Notes: a model not told the origin generated them from the sequence alone. DNA of 64,000 nt from Ehretia macrophylla (GCA_037974665.1 CM075780.1:1708501-1772500); one strand, 5' to 3'. Positions 11,151-23,573 are shown, counted from the stretch's first letter. Translations and numbers: made by a program.

Positions 11151-12936
11151 AAGTGATATCAATTCTCTACTAGGTTACCGGTCATACAACAACAATCCTA
11201 GGACTATCAATGGGTACCGAAATGATCTAGCTCATAAGATACTTACCATACTAATCCAAGTAGCTTATTACATGAAATAACTTCAAGGATATGTCATCAT
11301 AAGAATTATAACCACAAGTCATCTTACAATATAATCTAATAGAATTTCAAAAGTAATCAACCATTCATTTAATTATCACCATAAGATTTACCCTCTATTC
11401 AACAACCACGATTCGAAGTCTACCAACCGCTAGTTTCTAGAAGTGAAACGGTGCACATAGATACGGTGGTCTAACAATAGTCTTTTGGGTCATCATGACT
11501 CTGATTCATCTCTATCTTACTCTCTTCATTTACATGTTCAACTAGCTAAGAGCATCAAGACTCATCGACCTTAGGTCATAGGGTTCACCATGAATCATCC
11601 TGCATACTCACTATTAGCTATTTAGGATTTCAAATCATACCCTAACGACTCCACCTTGCAACCAGATGCTTAATATCATTTCGATGGTTTATATAATAGG
11701 TCCATCGGTATTATTTAGGGATATATGCTTCCTAATATCCTCTAGGGTATCCAAATAATGAGAGCATAGAATGACTTACTTCGCATAATCATAACTAAAT
11801 CCAAGGGGCAATAGTTTAATACCATGATTCTTAAAATCACCAATATCCAACTTAGGACCTTAGCAACATCATCTAATACATAATTCAATACCTTACACTT
11901 CCATTCGACCTAACATTTAGGTGTAGTCTTCCGAACACGAGTTCTCGTTATGCGAATTCCTCGATTCCAATATCCCCATATCTTGTTATAATAAAGATTT
12001 ATCAACCTTGTTAAACTTAGTCTCCAGAGTTGCCTACATGTCTTGAGGTTATCCATTGTTAAGTTACTTAAACAAATTATTCACGCCTTAATAATCTAAC
12101 CCCTATCGCCCATTTCCACGAGTTCATCTCTTAATTTCTAGGTCACAATCTTACCATTGAGTGAACTTGAAACTCGTTAATATACACCTTATTAGGTTCA
12201 ACGATGCTTAATTCCAATCAAGTAAGGATTCAATCATATAAATAGTCTATTATACCATTTTAAAATATAAGAATTTGATTCAAAAGCAACTCTTAAGTCA
12301 AACTTCCATTATAAGCATATGAACATATATATATATACTACTCCACATGTCCAATAGTATATTCTTATATCTAAGGAAAGTTGTATGTCCTTAACATTTA
12401 TTCTTGAACCACAATTAGAAGAACGGTTTAACAGAATCAATAACTTTATAGCTATAAAATTGATAACTTAATCACATGCATGTATATTCCAAAGATAAGG
12501 AGATAACTTTACCTCAACAATTATACATGTGCTACGCATTTTATATATATACATATCCAATAATATATATAATCCATCGAGTACCTGTGAAGATGCGGGA
12601 AATCTCTAACTGAACCTTTTCGTTCGTCCTCCACAAATTCACTTCCCTAAAGGTCCTAATCCTAACTTTCTATGTGCATAAACAGTCATTCACGGTTATA
12701 TAACTTGCACATGTATCAAGGAAGGAGTATAAAAGCATGCATGCATTATTGAGGACGTGTCGGTGTGCATGATACAGAATACATATGGTTCACAAAGGCA
12801 CATAATATTTAATACTTAAAGCAATTAAAGCACATTAGCACATATTAATACATATAAACAAGACATCATAATTACCTTAGGGCTTCTACCCATGGTCCGA
12901 GAATTGAACCCGACTAACGCCTAGTTAGTAAACTAA
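11151..12936 (-). other. Non-coding internal/leader region of element 2
   Basis: No ORF of useful length on either strand. The part next to the primer site (about 12800-12936) resembles the element 1 leader. From there to 11151 I recognise nothing; it is AT-rich with a short AT dinucleotide run at 12325-12337. Element 1 has gag within 260 bp of its primer site and this region has none, so it is either a non-autonomous internal region or other DNA joined on. Confidence 0.6.
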
Positions 12937-12948
12937 GCTCTGATACCA
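12937..12948 (-). other. Primer binding site (initiator tRNA-Met) of element 2
   Basis: GCTCTGATACCA on the plus strand is the reverse complement of TGGTATCAGAGC, a full 12-base complement of the initiator tRNA-Met 3' end. It lies 14 bp outside the LTR end at 12963. Confidence 0.9.
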
Positions 12949-12962
12949 TTCTAGTTATAAGG

Positions 12963-15900
12963 TGTCACGCCCCAACCCGGCCTATAAGGTTAGACTAGGG
13001 TGTGAACTAAACATTAAAGTAATGTCACGTGCTTAGCTGTTTATGAAGATTTAACACCTAATGGTTTAGTCTAAACTCCAAAGTTTTTCGGTAAACCGGC
13101 AGCATAACGGCTGTAATTGGGCTATTTGGTTTGACCAAATTCTCTAAACGCCTTAATTATTCCAATCATTAATCAAATTCCATTAAGGACTCCTATTTGT
13201 CACCAACCGATTTGCCTACTAGTTTATCTTGAAATTCTCGTTTGGTTAATAAGCCTAACATGATAACTATGTCCCGTTTATTTGTCAATTTCCTATCATG
13301 CGAGTACCTATTGCCCTTTAGTTTGCAAATGAGCACCTAAGTGAAATTAGATATAATTAACTTAGTTGATTGTTCATCTAGTAGTTTGAATGCCTACGAT
13401 AACTACTAATTAAGAAAACGAAAGCAAACAACCAAATAAAAGTTCGTCCGGTTATAGATAGTACAATCCCAGAATTAGACCCAAATTACAATGGGGTCAT
13501 TTACATCAATGAAATGAGTAGTTTGCAATTAAACACAACATCCATATAGCAACCACTTTCAGGCAAGCACAAAAGCACGTAGGGACAGGCAATCACTCCA
13601 AGGAACCATTGTTAGGCACATCGTCCTCGGGTACCTGTTCTTGATCTTCTTCACCTGAGATGATAAAAGAGGGTGAGTCCTTATGAACTCAGCAAGGGGA
13701 AACGAGAATTACGTTTTGAAACTCATTTTCCGGTTCAATTATGAAAATTCCTTTTTGAAAACATGTCACGTATTACAAATAATAAGGTACGCAAATATAT
13801 GAAACAAATCGAGTAACAGATATATTTACCAATCATTTCAAGGATACGGTGAGCATTTGCTCTCAATTTCAATTCGATACAATTGTTGCGGCCGACTTCA
13901 ATCATCCACTTATCGCTTCCAATTGGGTGTACTCCGGATCTACCCCGAAACCTACGACCCAACTCTCCGAGGGTGGAATGCCAAGCGAGAGAGGGAATTG
14001 GACAATGGTAGTCACGGTAGCACCGGCAAGCCCTATGCCGCCCGGCGTTCGTGAAACACTACCATGCCACACTGAAAGGTTGCAACCTCATATGCAATGC
14101 ACATTTATAACATTTAACATATCACATTAGGAGGACAACAAAGTAGGTTGCCTCAGAGCAGTTATAAGATCGCACGTTGTCAAGTAATCAAACAAGGCAC
14201 GATAAGACAAGTAATTTCACTTGAAAGACATATAGAGCCATATGAACATTAAACGGGCAGCCATGTAACACATGCAAGTCAAGCCATATAGCTCATTTCG
14301 AAGTCCTCGTAATCAAGTGATACGATTATTCAACATGCAACAACATCTACGTGGGTTCGGTTGCAAGAAAAGCTTATTTGCCAACATGCAATGGTCAAAA
14401 TCACATTTGAAGTTATAAGACATTTACGGGAAGCCCACTAAGCATATAATTTCCACACAACATTCAAATGATCAACACTTAGCAAAACTACCTAGTCATT
14501 AGAGTTTCTATTTCGTGTATATTCATGCAATTTGAGCCTCAACCCAACTCAAAGTCAATCTCAAACCATGCATCATTTAATTCAACATCCTCAAACATTC
14601 AATACAGTCCACACAACATCCCTTAGCTACAATCCCAAGCATTTAATTCAACAAGAGGAGTCACAACAATTTTTCTACGTACAACATTAAGTGAAACCCT
14701 TACTGCATTAGGCTATTTTCTCACAATCAATAGGGTGATCAAAAAATCTCCAAATCCAGTGAATAAGATGTCAAATTAAAGCTTAATAAGTTAACTAAAA
14801 TCAGAAACAAACCTTGCATCAATTGGAGTTCGGAATCATTAGTTATAGCCGAAACAGTGAGGTAGCACAAAACTGTCCAGATTTGCACACTTTTCAGTAA
14901 TTGACGTTTTTGAGGTCCTTAGGGTCCGATTTAGCCTTGGTCCATTTCTGACAAAATTGTCCAGAACTGAATAATATAGCAGTATACCAAATTTCATGTA
15001 TTTTGGACATCAGTTACTAAGTCAAATTTGGTTCGTTCCACAAGGTCAGTGCATCTGCCAAAACCTGCTTCATTTTTCCAGATTTCCAGATTTGGACACA
15101 TTTTAAAGATTTGCCATTTTGAGGACCTTAGAGTCAAAATTTGCTTCGGCCTATTTCCGGTAAAAATGTTCACAACTGTCCAAACTAGTCACCTACCAAT
15201 TTTCATGCATTTTCAACATCATTTTCCTAGCTAAACTTACCTCGAAACAGACTGGTCAGAGAGCTGTCAACAATTCGACTTCATCTAGCATCATTTTCAA
15301 GCCAAGATCTTGCCATGCATGGCTGTTTAAGCTTATGAACGACCATATAACTCAAGTACAGAAGCAAATACATACATTTTTGAGCATGCATGTGAATTTT
15401 TGAAGATTTTTCAAAAGGTTTTAGCCCTCACCTTTGCAATCAACCCAAAAGATGCTCAAAAACCTTGTTGAAGCTCAAATCTCTTCTTCTTCTTGCTTAG
15501 CCGAGATTCCAACTAGCTTTTCTCTATTTTTCCTAGCTTAGTGATCAATCTCTTAGCACATGCATGAGGTTAGAACATGAAGAAAAGAAATGGAAGTCAA
15601 GAAGCTTACCTAGGGCCGAATAGAAGTCTTCAAAGGACATGCATGTGTAGTTTTCGCATCTTAGCTTGTTTGCTTGAGTTTCTTTGATGGTTGCTTGTCT
15701 TGTTGCACCATATGATGAAGAAGATGAGCTGGAAGGTGGAGAGAACTAGCCAAAACCGAAATGGAGAGAGAGAATGAGAGGGAGAGAGAGAAGTTGAGGA
15801 AGAAATGAAGAAATGACAAAATGTGACAAAGAATGAAACTTTTTTGCATTCATCAAAGCAATGGTCAGCCTTGGGCTATTAAAATCTGATTTTTTTGTGT

Positions 15901-16683
15901 CTTCAAGATGGAATTTAAAATGTTAGCATGGGCATAGGTGGTTTGGTCGAAAATGGTAGAGATTTGAGGAGAATTTGAGCAATTTTTTTATGCATTGTGT
16001 TAAGTGTTTTGTCATAGTTTGTCTAGGACTAATTTTTTATGCATTTGTGTCATTAGAATTGTCATAGGAATGTTGGGGAATGAGGGAATCTAGGTAGAAT
16101 AAAATATAGGAATGTTTGTTGATGAGTTGAATTATGAATAGAATAATAGATAGTGAGAAATGTAGGAATAGCTTAGTATTATTTTCTTGTTAGTGGAGTT
16201 TGTAGAGAATTTGAATTAGGAATATAATATTGGTTAGTGGATTGTGTAGGATTATTTTAGTGTCTAGTGCTTTGTGTAGGATTCTTTCTTGATTAACGTG
16301 GTGGCACGGATTCCTAGATCTAGGGCACGCACTACGAGGTAGGACACGAACTACGAGACGAACGAACGTTTTTCAAGTAAATGCACGCAACCCTAAATAA
16401 ATGCACGTAATTCAATGCAATGCACATAAATTGAGGTACGACTCTTAAACCTAGGTTAGGACACGTAATTCAAGGTCAAGGCACGCAAAACGAGATAACA
16501 CACGCAATTCAAAGTCGGGGCACATAAGTCGAGGATTAGGGCACATAATTCCAGGTCAAGGTACAAATGACGAGGCATGCACGAAAACCAAGACAAGCCA
16601 CGTAATCCAAGGTCTGTCATATCATTCTTGGTTTATGGCATGCAAATCGAGGTAATACACGTTATTCGGGATCGGGCCTCACA
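12963..16683 (-). repeat. LTR of element 2, complete, 3721 bp, minus strand
   Basis: Plus strand starts TGTCACG and ends CCTCACA, the reverse complement of the element 1 LTR ends. It retains the 119-bp segment lost from the element 1 5' LTR. It is about 200 bp longer than the element 1 3' LTR, mainly through more short imperfect repeats (GCACG.AA, CGAGGT) in its 5' end at about 16300-16683. More diverged from the element 1 LTRs than those are from each other. Confidence 0.92.
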
Positions 16684-16880
16684 TCCACCCCTCCTTAAAA
16701 GAATTTCGTCCCGAAATTCATTCCTGCCTATTGAGGTCATTTAGACGGATTCTGACCCTTGTTATTCTTCCTACTATGGTTCATCCCGTTTTTGGAGATC
16801 TCTTACCACAACCAATTCACTTCCTATGTTTCTCCAATCATTTAGTTTGGTGTCACCTCTACATTTACAGTTCTCTCCTT
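16684..16880 (-). other. Polypurine tract and truncated internal 3' end of element 2
   Basis: 16684-16696 is the reverse complement of AAGGAGGGGTGGA, a polypurine tract touching the LTR start. The next about 30 bp match the end of element 1 internal DNA, then similarity is lost. At about 16870-16885 the sequence switches to 5S spacer (GAAAAGGCC onward). Confidence 0.75.
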
Positions 16881-17369
16881 TGAAAAGGCCTAATGGGCTT
16901 AACGACAACCCATCCGCTTCAACAACGCAGCATCCTTGCAAGACGTGATATCGACACGTTGTAGGGGCCACTGATGTCCCGCGAGTCAGGTTGTCATCCA
17001 TTTAACAGTTCACGACGTACGATCCGGGTCAGAAAAATAGAGCAAAAGAAGAAAAGTGGCCTAAAACTGATGAAAACATTCAATTTTACGCTCCAAAAAT
17101 CGGCACAGTAAGCAAACTGGCTGCCCCCATCGTAGAGCTCTCAGAGAGCTTTGCAACAGTATGCTGTGCGCCGCGTAACTCCTTACGGATCAAAAGTTAT
17201 GGGCACCGGAGCGACGGAGACCTGATAACAAACCCTACGCCCTCGGTTTGCGGGCCCAGCCTCTAAGTGAAGGGAAGTTGTCTTGCCCAATGTTCCGTGA
17301 GATTCAGTAATAGAGATTTGGTGGATAAAGTATATTGGCAACCCTAACCAGGGCACAAAAAATTGAAAA

Positions 17370-17489
17370 GGGGGTGCAACACGAGGACTTCCCAGGGGGT
17401 CACCCATCCTAGTACTACTCTCGCCCAAGCAAGCTTAACTTCGGAGTTCTGATGGGATCTGGTGCATTGGTGCTGGTATGATCGCACCC
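17370..17489 (-). rRNA. 5S rRNA: 5S rRNA gene, copy 1
   Basis: 120 bp; minus strand starts GGGTGCGATC and ends with the C-run. Three differences from the array consensus: A for C at 17432 (inside the A-box region, makes an AAGCTT site), ATCT for ATCC, and ATTGG for ATTAG. Upstream block is CATAAAG rather than CATATAGG. Confidence 0.94.
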
Positions 17490-18046
17490 GTCTTGTTGAG
17501 GGCACAATTGCTTTATGTGTTAACGGTTCACAGTCCCAGCCTAGAGAGATGGCCCATTCAAAAGGCCTAATAGGCTTAACGACAACCCAATCGCTTCAAC
17601 AACGTAGCATCCTAGCAAGATGTGATATCGACACATTGTAGGGCCCTGTGATGTCCCGCGAGTCAGGTTGTCGCCCTTTTAACTGTTCACGACGTACGAT
17701 TCGGGATGAAAAAATAGAGCAAAAGAAGAAAAGTGGCCTGAAACAGATGAAAACGTTCGATTTTGGGCTCCAAAAATGGGCACAACAAACAAGCTCGATG
17801 CCCCCGTCGTAGAGCTCTCAGAGAGCTTTGCAACGGTATGCTGTGCGCCGCGTAACTCCTTACGGATCAAAAGTTATGGGCACCGGAGTGACCGAGACCT
17901 GGTCACAAACCCTACGCCCTCGGTTTGCGGGCCCAGCCTCTACTTGAAGCGAAGTTGTCTTGCCCAATGTTCCGTGGGATTCAGTAATAGAGATTTGGTG
18001 GATAAAGTATCTTGGCAACCCTAACCAGGGCAAAAAATTTTGAAAA

Positions 18047-18166
18047 GGGGGTGCAACACGAGGACTTCCCAGGGGGTCACCCATCCTAGTACTACTCTCG
18101 TCCAAGCACGCTTAACTTCGGAGTTCTGATGGGATCCGGTGCATTAGTGCTAGTATGATCGCACCC
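18047..18166 (-). rRNA. 5S rRNA: 5S rRNA gene, copy 2
   Basis: One of the two copies closest to consensus: two differences (T at 18101 in CGCCC; GCTAG for GCTGG). Upstream block CATAAAG. T-run terminator at 18032-18046. Confidence 0.96.
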
Positions 18167-18723
18167 GTCATGTTGAGGGCACAATTGCTTTATGTGTTAA
18201 CGGTTCACAGTCCCAATCTAGAGAGATGGCCCATTCAAAAGGCCCAATGGGATTAACGACAACCCATCCGCTTCAACAACGCAGCATCCTCGCAAGACGT
18301 GATATCGACACATTGTAAGGCCCATTGATGTCCTGCGAGTCAGGTTGTCGTCCTTTTAACAGTTCACGACGTACGATCCGGGACAGAAAAACAGAGCAAA
18401 AGAATAAAAGTGGCCTGAAACTGATGAAAACGTTCGATTTTGGGCTCCAAAAATGGGCAAAGCGAGCAAGCTGGCTGCCCCCGTCGTAGAGCTCTCAGAG
18501 AGCTTGGCAACAGTATGTTGTGCGCCGCGTAACTCCTTACGGATCAAAAGTTATAGGTACCGGAGCGACGGAGACCTGATAACAAACCCTACGCCCTCCG
18601 TTTGCGGGCCTAGCCTCTACGTGAAGCGAAGTTGTCTTGCCCAATGTTCGGTGGGATTCAGTAATAGAGATTTGGTGGATAAAGTATCTTGGCAACCCTA
18701 ACCAGGGCAAAAAAAATTGAAAA

Positions 18724-18843
18724 GGGGGTGCAACACGAGGACTTCCCAAGGGGTCACCCATCCTAGTACTACTCTCGCCCAAGCATGCTTAACTTCGGAG
18801 TTCTGATGGGATCTGGTGCATTAGTGCTGGAATGATCGCACCC
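18724..18843 (-). rRNA. 5S rRNA: 5S rRNA gene, copy 3
   Basis: Four differences: CAAGGGG, CATGC for CACGC in the A box, ATCTGG, and GGAAT for GGTAT. Upstream block CATAAAG. Confidence 0.94.
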
Positions 18844-19400
18844 GTCATGTTGAGGGCACAATTGCTTTATGTGTTAACGGTTAACAGTCCCAGCATAGAG
18901 AGATGGCCCATTCAAAAGGACCAATGGGCTTAATGACAACCCATCCGCTTTAGCAACGCAGCATCATCGCAGGACGTGATATCGAGACGTTGTAGGGCCC
19001 ATTGATGTCCTGCGTGTCAGGTTGTCGTCCTTTTAATAGTTGACAACGTACGATCCAGGACGAAAAAACAGAGAAAAAGAATAAAAGTGGCCTGAAACTG
19101 ATGAAAACGTTCGATTTTGGTCTCCAAAAATGGGCACAACGAGAAAACTGGCTGCCACCGTCGTAGAGCTCTCAGAGAGCTTTGCAACAGTATGTTGTGC
19201 GCCGCGCAACACCTTGCGGATCAAAAGTTATGGGCACCGGAGCGACCGAGACCTGGTCACACACCGTACGCCCTCGGTTTGCGGGCCCAGCCTCTATGTG
19301 AAGCGAAGTTGTCTTGCCCAATGTCCCGTGGGATTCGGTAATAGAGATTTGGTGGATAAAGTATCTTGGCAACCCTAACCAGGGAAAAAAAATTTGAAAA

Positions 19401-19520
19401 GGGGGTGCAGCACGAGGACTTCACAGGGGGTCACACATCCTAGTACTACTCTCGCCCAAGCACGCTTAACTTTGGAGTTCTGATGTGATCCAGTGAATTA
19501 GTACTGGTATGATCGCACCC
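19401..19520 (-). rRNA. 5S rRNA: 5S rRNA gene, copy 4 (diverged)
   Basis: About eight differences, including CACACATCC, TTTGGAG, C35A (plus strand GATGTGATC) and GAATTA. The upstream TATA-like block is lost (CTTGTAGG on the minus strand). Probably a pseudogene. Confidence 0.9.
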
Positions 19521-20078
19521 GTCATGTTGAGGGCACAATTCCTACAAGTGTTAACGGTTCACAGTACCAGCCTAGAGAGATGGCCCATTTAGAAGGCCCA
19601 ACAGTCTTAACGACAACCCATCCGCTTCAACAATGCAGCATCCTCGCAAGACGTGATATCGACACATTGTAGGGCCCTCTGATGTCCCGCGAGTCAGGTT
19701 GTCGTCCTTTTAACAGTTCACGACTTATGATCCGGGAGGGAAAAACAGAGCAAAATAAGAAAATTGGCCTGAAACTAATGAAAATGTTCAATTTTGGGCT
19801 CCAAAAACTGGGCACAATGAGCAATATGGCTGCCCCTGTCGTAGAGCTCTCAGAGAGCTTTGCAACGATATGTTGTGCGCTGCGTAACTCTTTACGAATC
19901 AAAAGTTATGGGCACCGGAGCGACGGAGACCTGGTGACAAACCCTATGCCCTCGGTTTGCAGGCCCAGCCTCTACTTGAAGCGAAGTTGTCTTGCCCAAT
20001 GTTCCGTGGGAATCGGTAATAGAGATTTGGTGGATAAAGTATCTTGGCAACCCTAACCAGGGCAAAAAAAATTGAAAA

Positions 20079-20198
20079 GGGGGTGCAACACGAGGACATC
20101 CCAGGGGGTCACCCATCATAATACTACTCTCGCCCAAGCACGCTTATATTCGGAGTTCTGATGGGATCCGGTGCATTAGTGCTGGTATGATCGCACCC
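20079..20198 (-). rRNA. 5S rRNA: 5S rRNA gene, copy 5 (A-box variant)
   Basis: Member of the TATATT class: RNA-sense changes G51T and T52A in the A box, C78T and G81T at the C-box edge, and A101T. Upstream block CATAAAG. Confidence 0.92.
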
Positions 20199-20754
20199 GT
20201 CATGTTGAGGGCACAATTGCTTTATGTGTTAACGGTTCACCGTCCCAACCCAGAAAGATTGCCCATTCAAAAGGCCCAATGGGCTTAACGACAACCCATC
20301 CACTTCAACAACGCAGCATCCTCGCAAGACGTGATATCGACACGTTGTAGGGCCCTCTGATGTCCCGCGAGTTAGGTTGTCGCCCTTTTAACAATTCACG
20401 ACGTACGATCCGGGACAGAAAAACATTGCAAAAGAAGAAAAGTGGCCTGAAACTGTTGAAAACATTCGATTTTGGCTCCAAAAATGGGCACAGCGAGCAA
20501 GCTGGCTGTCCCCGTCGTAGAGCTCTTAGCGTTCTTTGTAACGGTATGCTGTGCACCGCGAAACTCCTTACGGACCAAAAGTTATGGGCACCGGAGCGAC
20601 GGAGACCTGGTCACAAACCCTACGCCCTCGGTTTGCGAGCTGAGCCTCTACGTGAAGCGATGTTGTCTTGCCCAATGTTCCGTGGGATTCGGTAATAGAG
20701 ATTTGGTGGATAAAGTATCTTGGCAACCCTAACCAGGGCAAAAAAAATTGAAAA

Positions 20755-20874
20755 GGGGGTGCAACACGAGGACATCCCAGCGGGTCACCCATCATAATAC
20801 TACTCTCGCCCAAGCACGCTTATATTCGGAGTTCTGATGGGATCCGGTGCATTAGTGCTGGTATGATCGCACCC
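20755..20874 (-). rRNA. 5S rRNA: 5S rRNA gene, copy 6 (A-box variant)
   Basis: TATATT class like copy 5, plus GCGGG for GGGGG in the C-box area. First gene wholly within duplicated block A. Confidence 0.92.
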
Positions 20875-21432
20875 GTCATGTTGAGGGCACGATTGCTTTA
20901 TGTGTTAACGGTTCACCGTCCCAGCCCAGAAAGATGGCCCATTCAGAAGGCCCAACGGTCTTAACGATAACCCATCCACTTCAACAATGTAGCATCCTCG
21001 CAAGACGTGATATCAACACGTTGTTGGGCCCTCTGATGTCCCGCGAGTCAGGTTGTCGTCCTTTAAACAGTTCACGACGTACGATCCGAGAGGGAAAAAT
21101 AGAGCAAAAGAAGAAAATTGGCCTGAAACTGATGAAAATGTTCAATTTTGGGCTCCAAAAACTGGGCACAGCGAGCAATATGGCTGCCCCTGTCGTAGAG
21201 CTCTCAGAGAGCTTTGCAACGATATGTTGTGCGCCGCGTAACTCTTTACGGATCAAAAGTTATGGGCACCGGAGCGACGGAGACCTGGTGACAAACCCTA
21301 CACCCTCGGTTTGCTAGCCCAGCCTCTACGTGAAATGAAGTTGTCTTGCCCAATGTTCCGTGGGATTCGGTAATAGAGATTTCGTGGATAAAGTATCTTG
21401 GCAACCCTAACCAGGGCAAAAAAAATTGAAAA

Positions 21433-21552
21433 GGGGGTGCAACACGAGGACATCCCAGGGGGTCACCCATCCTAGTACTACTTTCGCCCAAGCACGCTTA
21501 ACTTCGGAGTTCTGATGTGATCTAGTGCATTTGTGCTGGTATGATCGCACCC
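21433..21552 (-). rRNA. 5S rRNA: 5S rRNA gene, copy 7
   Basis: About six differences: CATC for CTTC, CTTTC, GATGTGATC (C35A), CTAG for CCGG, CATTTG. TATA-like block replaced by CATGTAGG. Confidence 0.92.
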
Positions 21553-22113
21553 GTCTTGTTGAGGGCACAATTCCTACATGTGTTAACGGTTCACAATCCC
21601 AGCTTAGAGAGATGGCCCAGTCAAAAGGCCCAATGGGCTTAACGACAACCCATCTACTTCAACAATGCAGCATCCTCGCAAGACGTGATATCGACATGTT
21701 GTAGGGCCCTCTGATGTCCCGCGAGTCACGTTGTCGTCCTTTTAACAGTTCACGACGTACGATCCGGGACGGAAAAACATTGCAAAAGACGAAAAGTGGC
21801 CTGAAACTGATGAAAACATTCAATTTTGGGCCCCAAAAATAGGCAAACCGAGCAAGCTTTTTGCCCCCATCGTAGAGCTCTCAGAGAGCTTTGCAACGGT
21901 ATGTTGTGTGCCGTGTAACTCCTTACGGATCAAAAGTTATGGGCACCGGAGCGACGGAGACCTGGTCACAAACCCTACGCCCTCGGTTTGCGAGCCCAGC
22001 CTCTACATGAAGCGATGTTGTCTTGCCCAATGTTCCGTGGGATTCTGTAATAGAGATTTGGTGGATAAAATATCTTGGCAACCCTAACCATGGCAAAAAA
22101 AAAAAATTGAAAA

Positions 22114-22233
22114 GGGGGTGCAATACGAGGACTTCCTAGGGGGTTACCCATCCTAGTACTATTCTCGCCCAAGCACGCTTAACTTCCGAGTTCTGATTGG
22201 ATCCAGTGCATTAGTGCTGGTATAATCGCACAC
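22114..22233 (-). rRNA. 5S rRNA: 5S rRNA gene, copy 8 (diverged)
   Basis: About nine differences, mostly C/T or G/A, including the first transcribed bases (CAC for CCC). Canonical CATATAGG upstream. Spacer A-run lengthened by about four bases. Confidence 0.91.
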
Positions 22234-22775
22234 GTCATGTTGAGGGCACAATTCCTATATGTGTTAACTTTTCACAGTCCCAGCCCAGAGAGATGGCCCA
22301 TTCAAAAGGCCCAATGGGCTTAACGACAACCCATCCACTTCAACAACGCAGCATCCTTGCAAGACGTGAAATCGACACGTTGTAGGGCCCTCTGATGTCC
22401 CGCGAGTTAGGTTGTCGTCCATTTAACAGTTCACGGCGTACGATCCGGGACGGAAAAATATTACAAAAGATGAAAAGTGGCATGAAACTGATGAAAACGT
22501 TCAATTTTGGGCCCCAAAAATGGGCACAACGAGCAAGCTGGCTACCCCCGTCGTAGAGCTCTCAGAGAGATTTGCAACGGTATGCTGTGCACCGCGTAAC
22601 TCCTTACGGATCAAAAGTTATGGGCACCGGAGCGACGGAGACCTGGTCACAAAACCTACGCCGTCGGTTTGCGAGCCCAGCCTCTACGTGAAGCGATGTT
22701 GTCTCGTCCAATGTTCCGTGGGATTCAGTAATAGAGAATTGGTGGATAAAGTATCTTGGCAAAAAAAATTGAAAA

Positions 22776-22895
22776 GGGGGTGCAGCACGAGGACTTCACA
22801 GGGGGTCACCCATCCTAATACTACTCTCGCCCAAGCACGCTTAACTTTGGAGTTCTGATGTGATCCAGTGAATTAGTGCTGGTATGATCGCACCC
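22776..22895 (-). rRNA. 5S rRNA: 5S rRNA gene, copy 9 (diverged)
   Basis: About seven differences: CAGCACG, TTCACAG, TAATAC, TTTGG, C35A, CCAG, GAATTA. Close to copy 4. The downstream spacer lacks about 14 bp including the AACCCTAACC motif. Upstream TATA lost. Confidence 0.91.
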
Positions 22896-23453
22896 GTCAT
22901 GTTGAGGGCACATTTCCTACAAGTGTTAACGGTTCACAGTACCAGACTAGAGAGATGGCCCATTCAGAAGGCCCAACGGTCTTAACGACAACCCATCCGC
23001 TTCAACAATGCAGCATCCTCGCAAGACGTGATATCGACACATTGTAGGGCCCTCTGATGTCCCGCGAGTCAGGTTGTCGTCTTTTTAACAGTTCACGACG
23101 TATGATCCGAGAGGGAAAAACAGAGCAAAAGAAGAAAATTGGCCTGAAACTGATGAAAATGTTCAATTTTGGGCTCCAAAAACCGGGCACAACGAGCAAT
23201 ATGGCTGCCCCTGTCGTCGAGCTCTCAGAGAGCTTTGCAACGATATGTTGTGCGCCGCGTAACTCTTTATGGATCAAAAGTTATGGGCACCAGAGCGACA
23301 GAGACCTGGTGACAAACCCTATGCCCTCGGTTTGCCGGCCCAACCTCTACGTGAAGCGAAGTTGTCTTGCCCAATGTTCTGTGGGAATCGGTAATAGAGA
23401 TTTGGTGGATAAAGTATCTTGGCAACACTAACCAGGGCAAAAAAAATTGAAAA

Positions 23454-23573
23454 GGGGGTGCAACACGAGGACATCGCAGGGGGTCACCCATCATAATACT
23501 ACTCTCGCCCAAGCACGCTTATATTCGGAGTTCTGATGGGATCCGGTGCATTAGTGCTGGTATGATCGCACCC
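23454..23573 (-). rRNA. 5S rRNA: 5S rRNA gene, copy 10 (A-box variant)
   Basis: TATATT class with an extra change (CATCGC for CTTCCC). Upstream block CATAAAG. Confidence 0.92.

Larger units (their letters stand above)
11151..16880 (-). mobile_element. Element 2: rearranged relative of element 1 on the minus strand
   Basis: Read on the minus strand: an internal 3' end with polypurine tract (16880-16684), a full LTR (16683-12963), a primer binding site (12948-12937) and about 1.8 kb of leader-like DNA down to element 1. An LTR with internal sequence on both sides is a recombination product, such as a tandem element. Both outer ends are lost: one at the element 1 insertion, the other at the 5S array. 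No gag or pol coding sequence remains. Confidence 0.8.

Noticed and set aside
12325-12337. AT dinucleotide run
   Set aside because: Too short to be worth calling a microsatellite.
17030-17110. Possible C/D-box snoRNA in the 5S spacer (TGATGA near CTGA)
   Set aside because: The boxes are in the wrong order and too close together, with no terminal stem.
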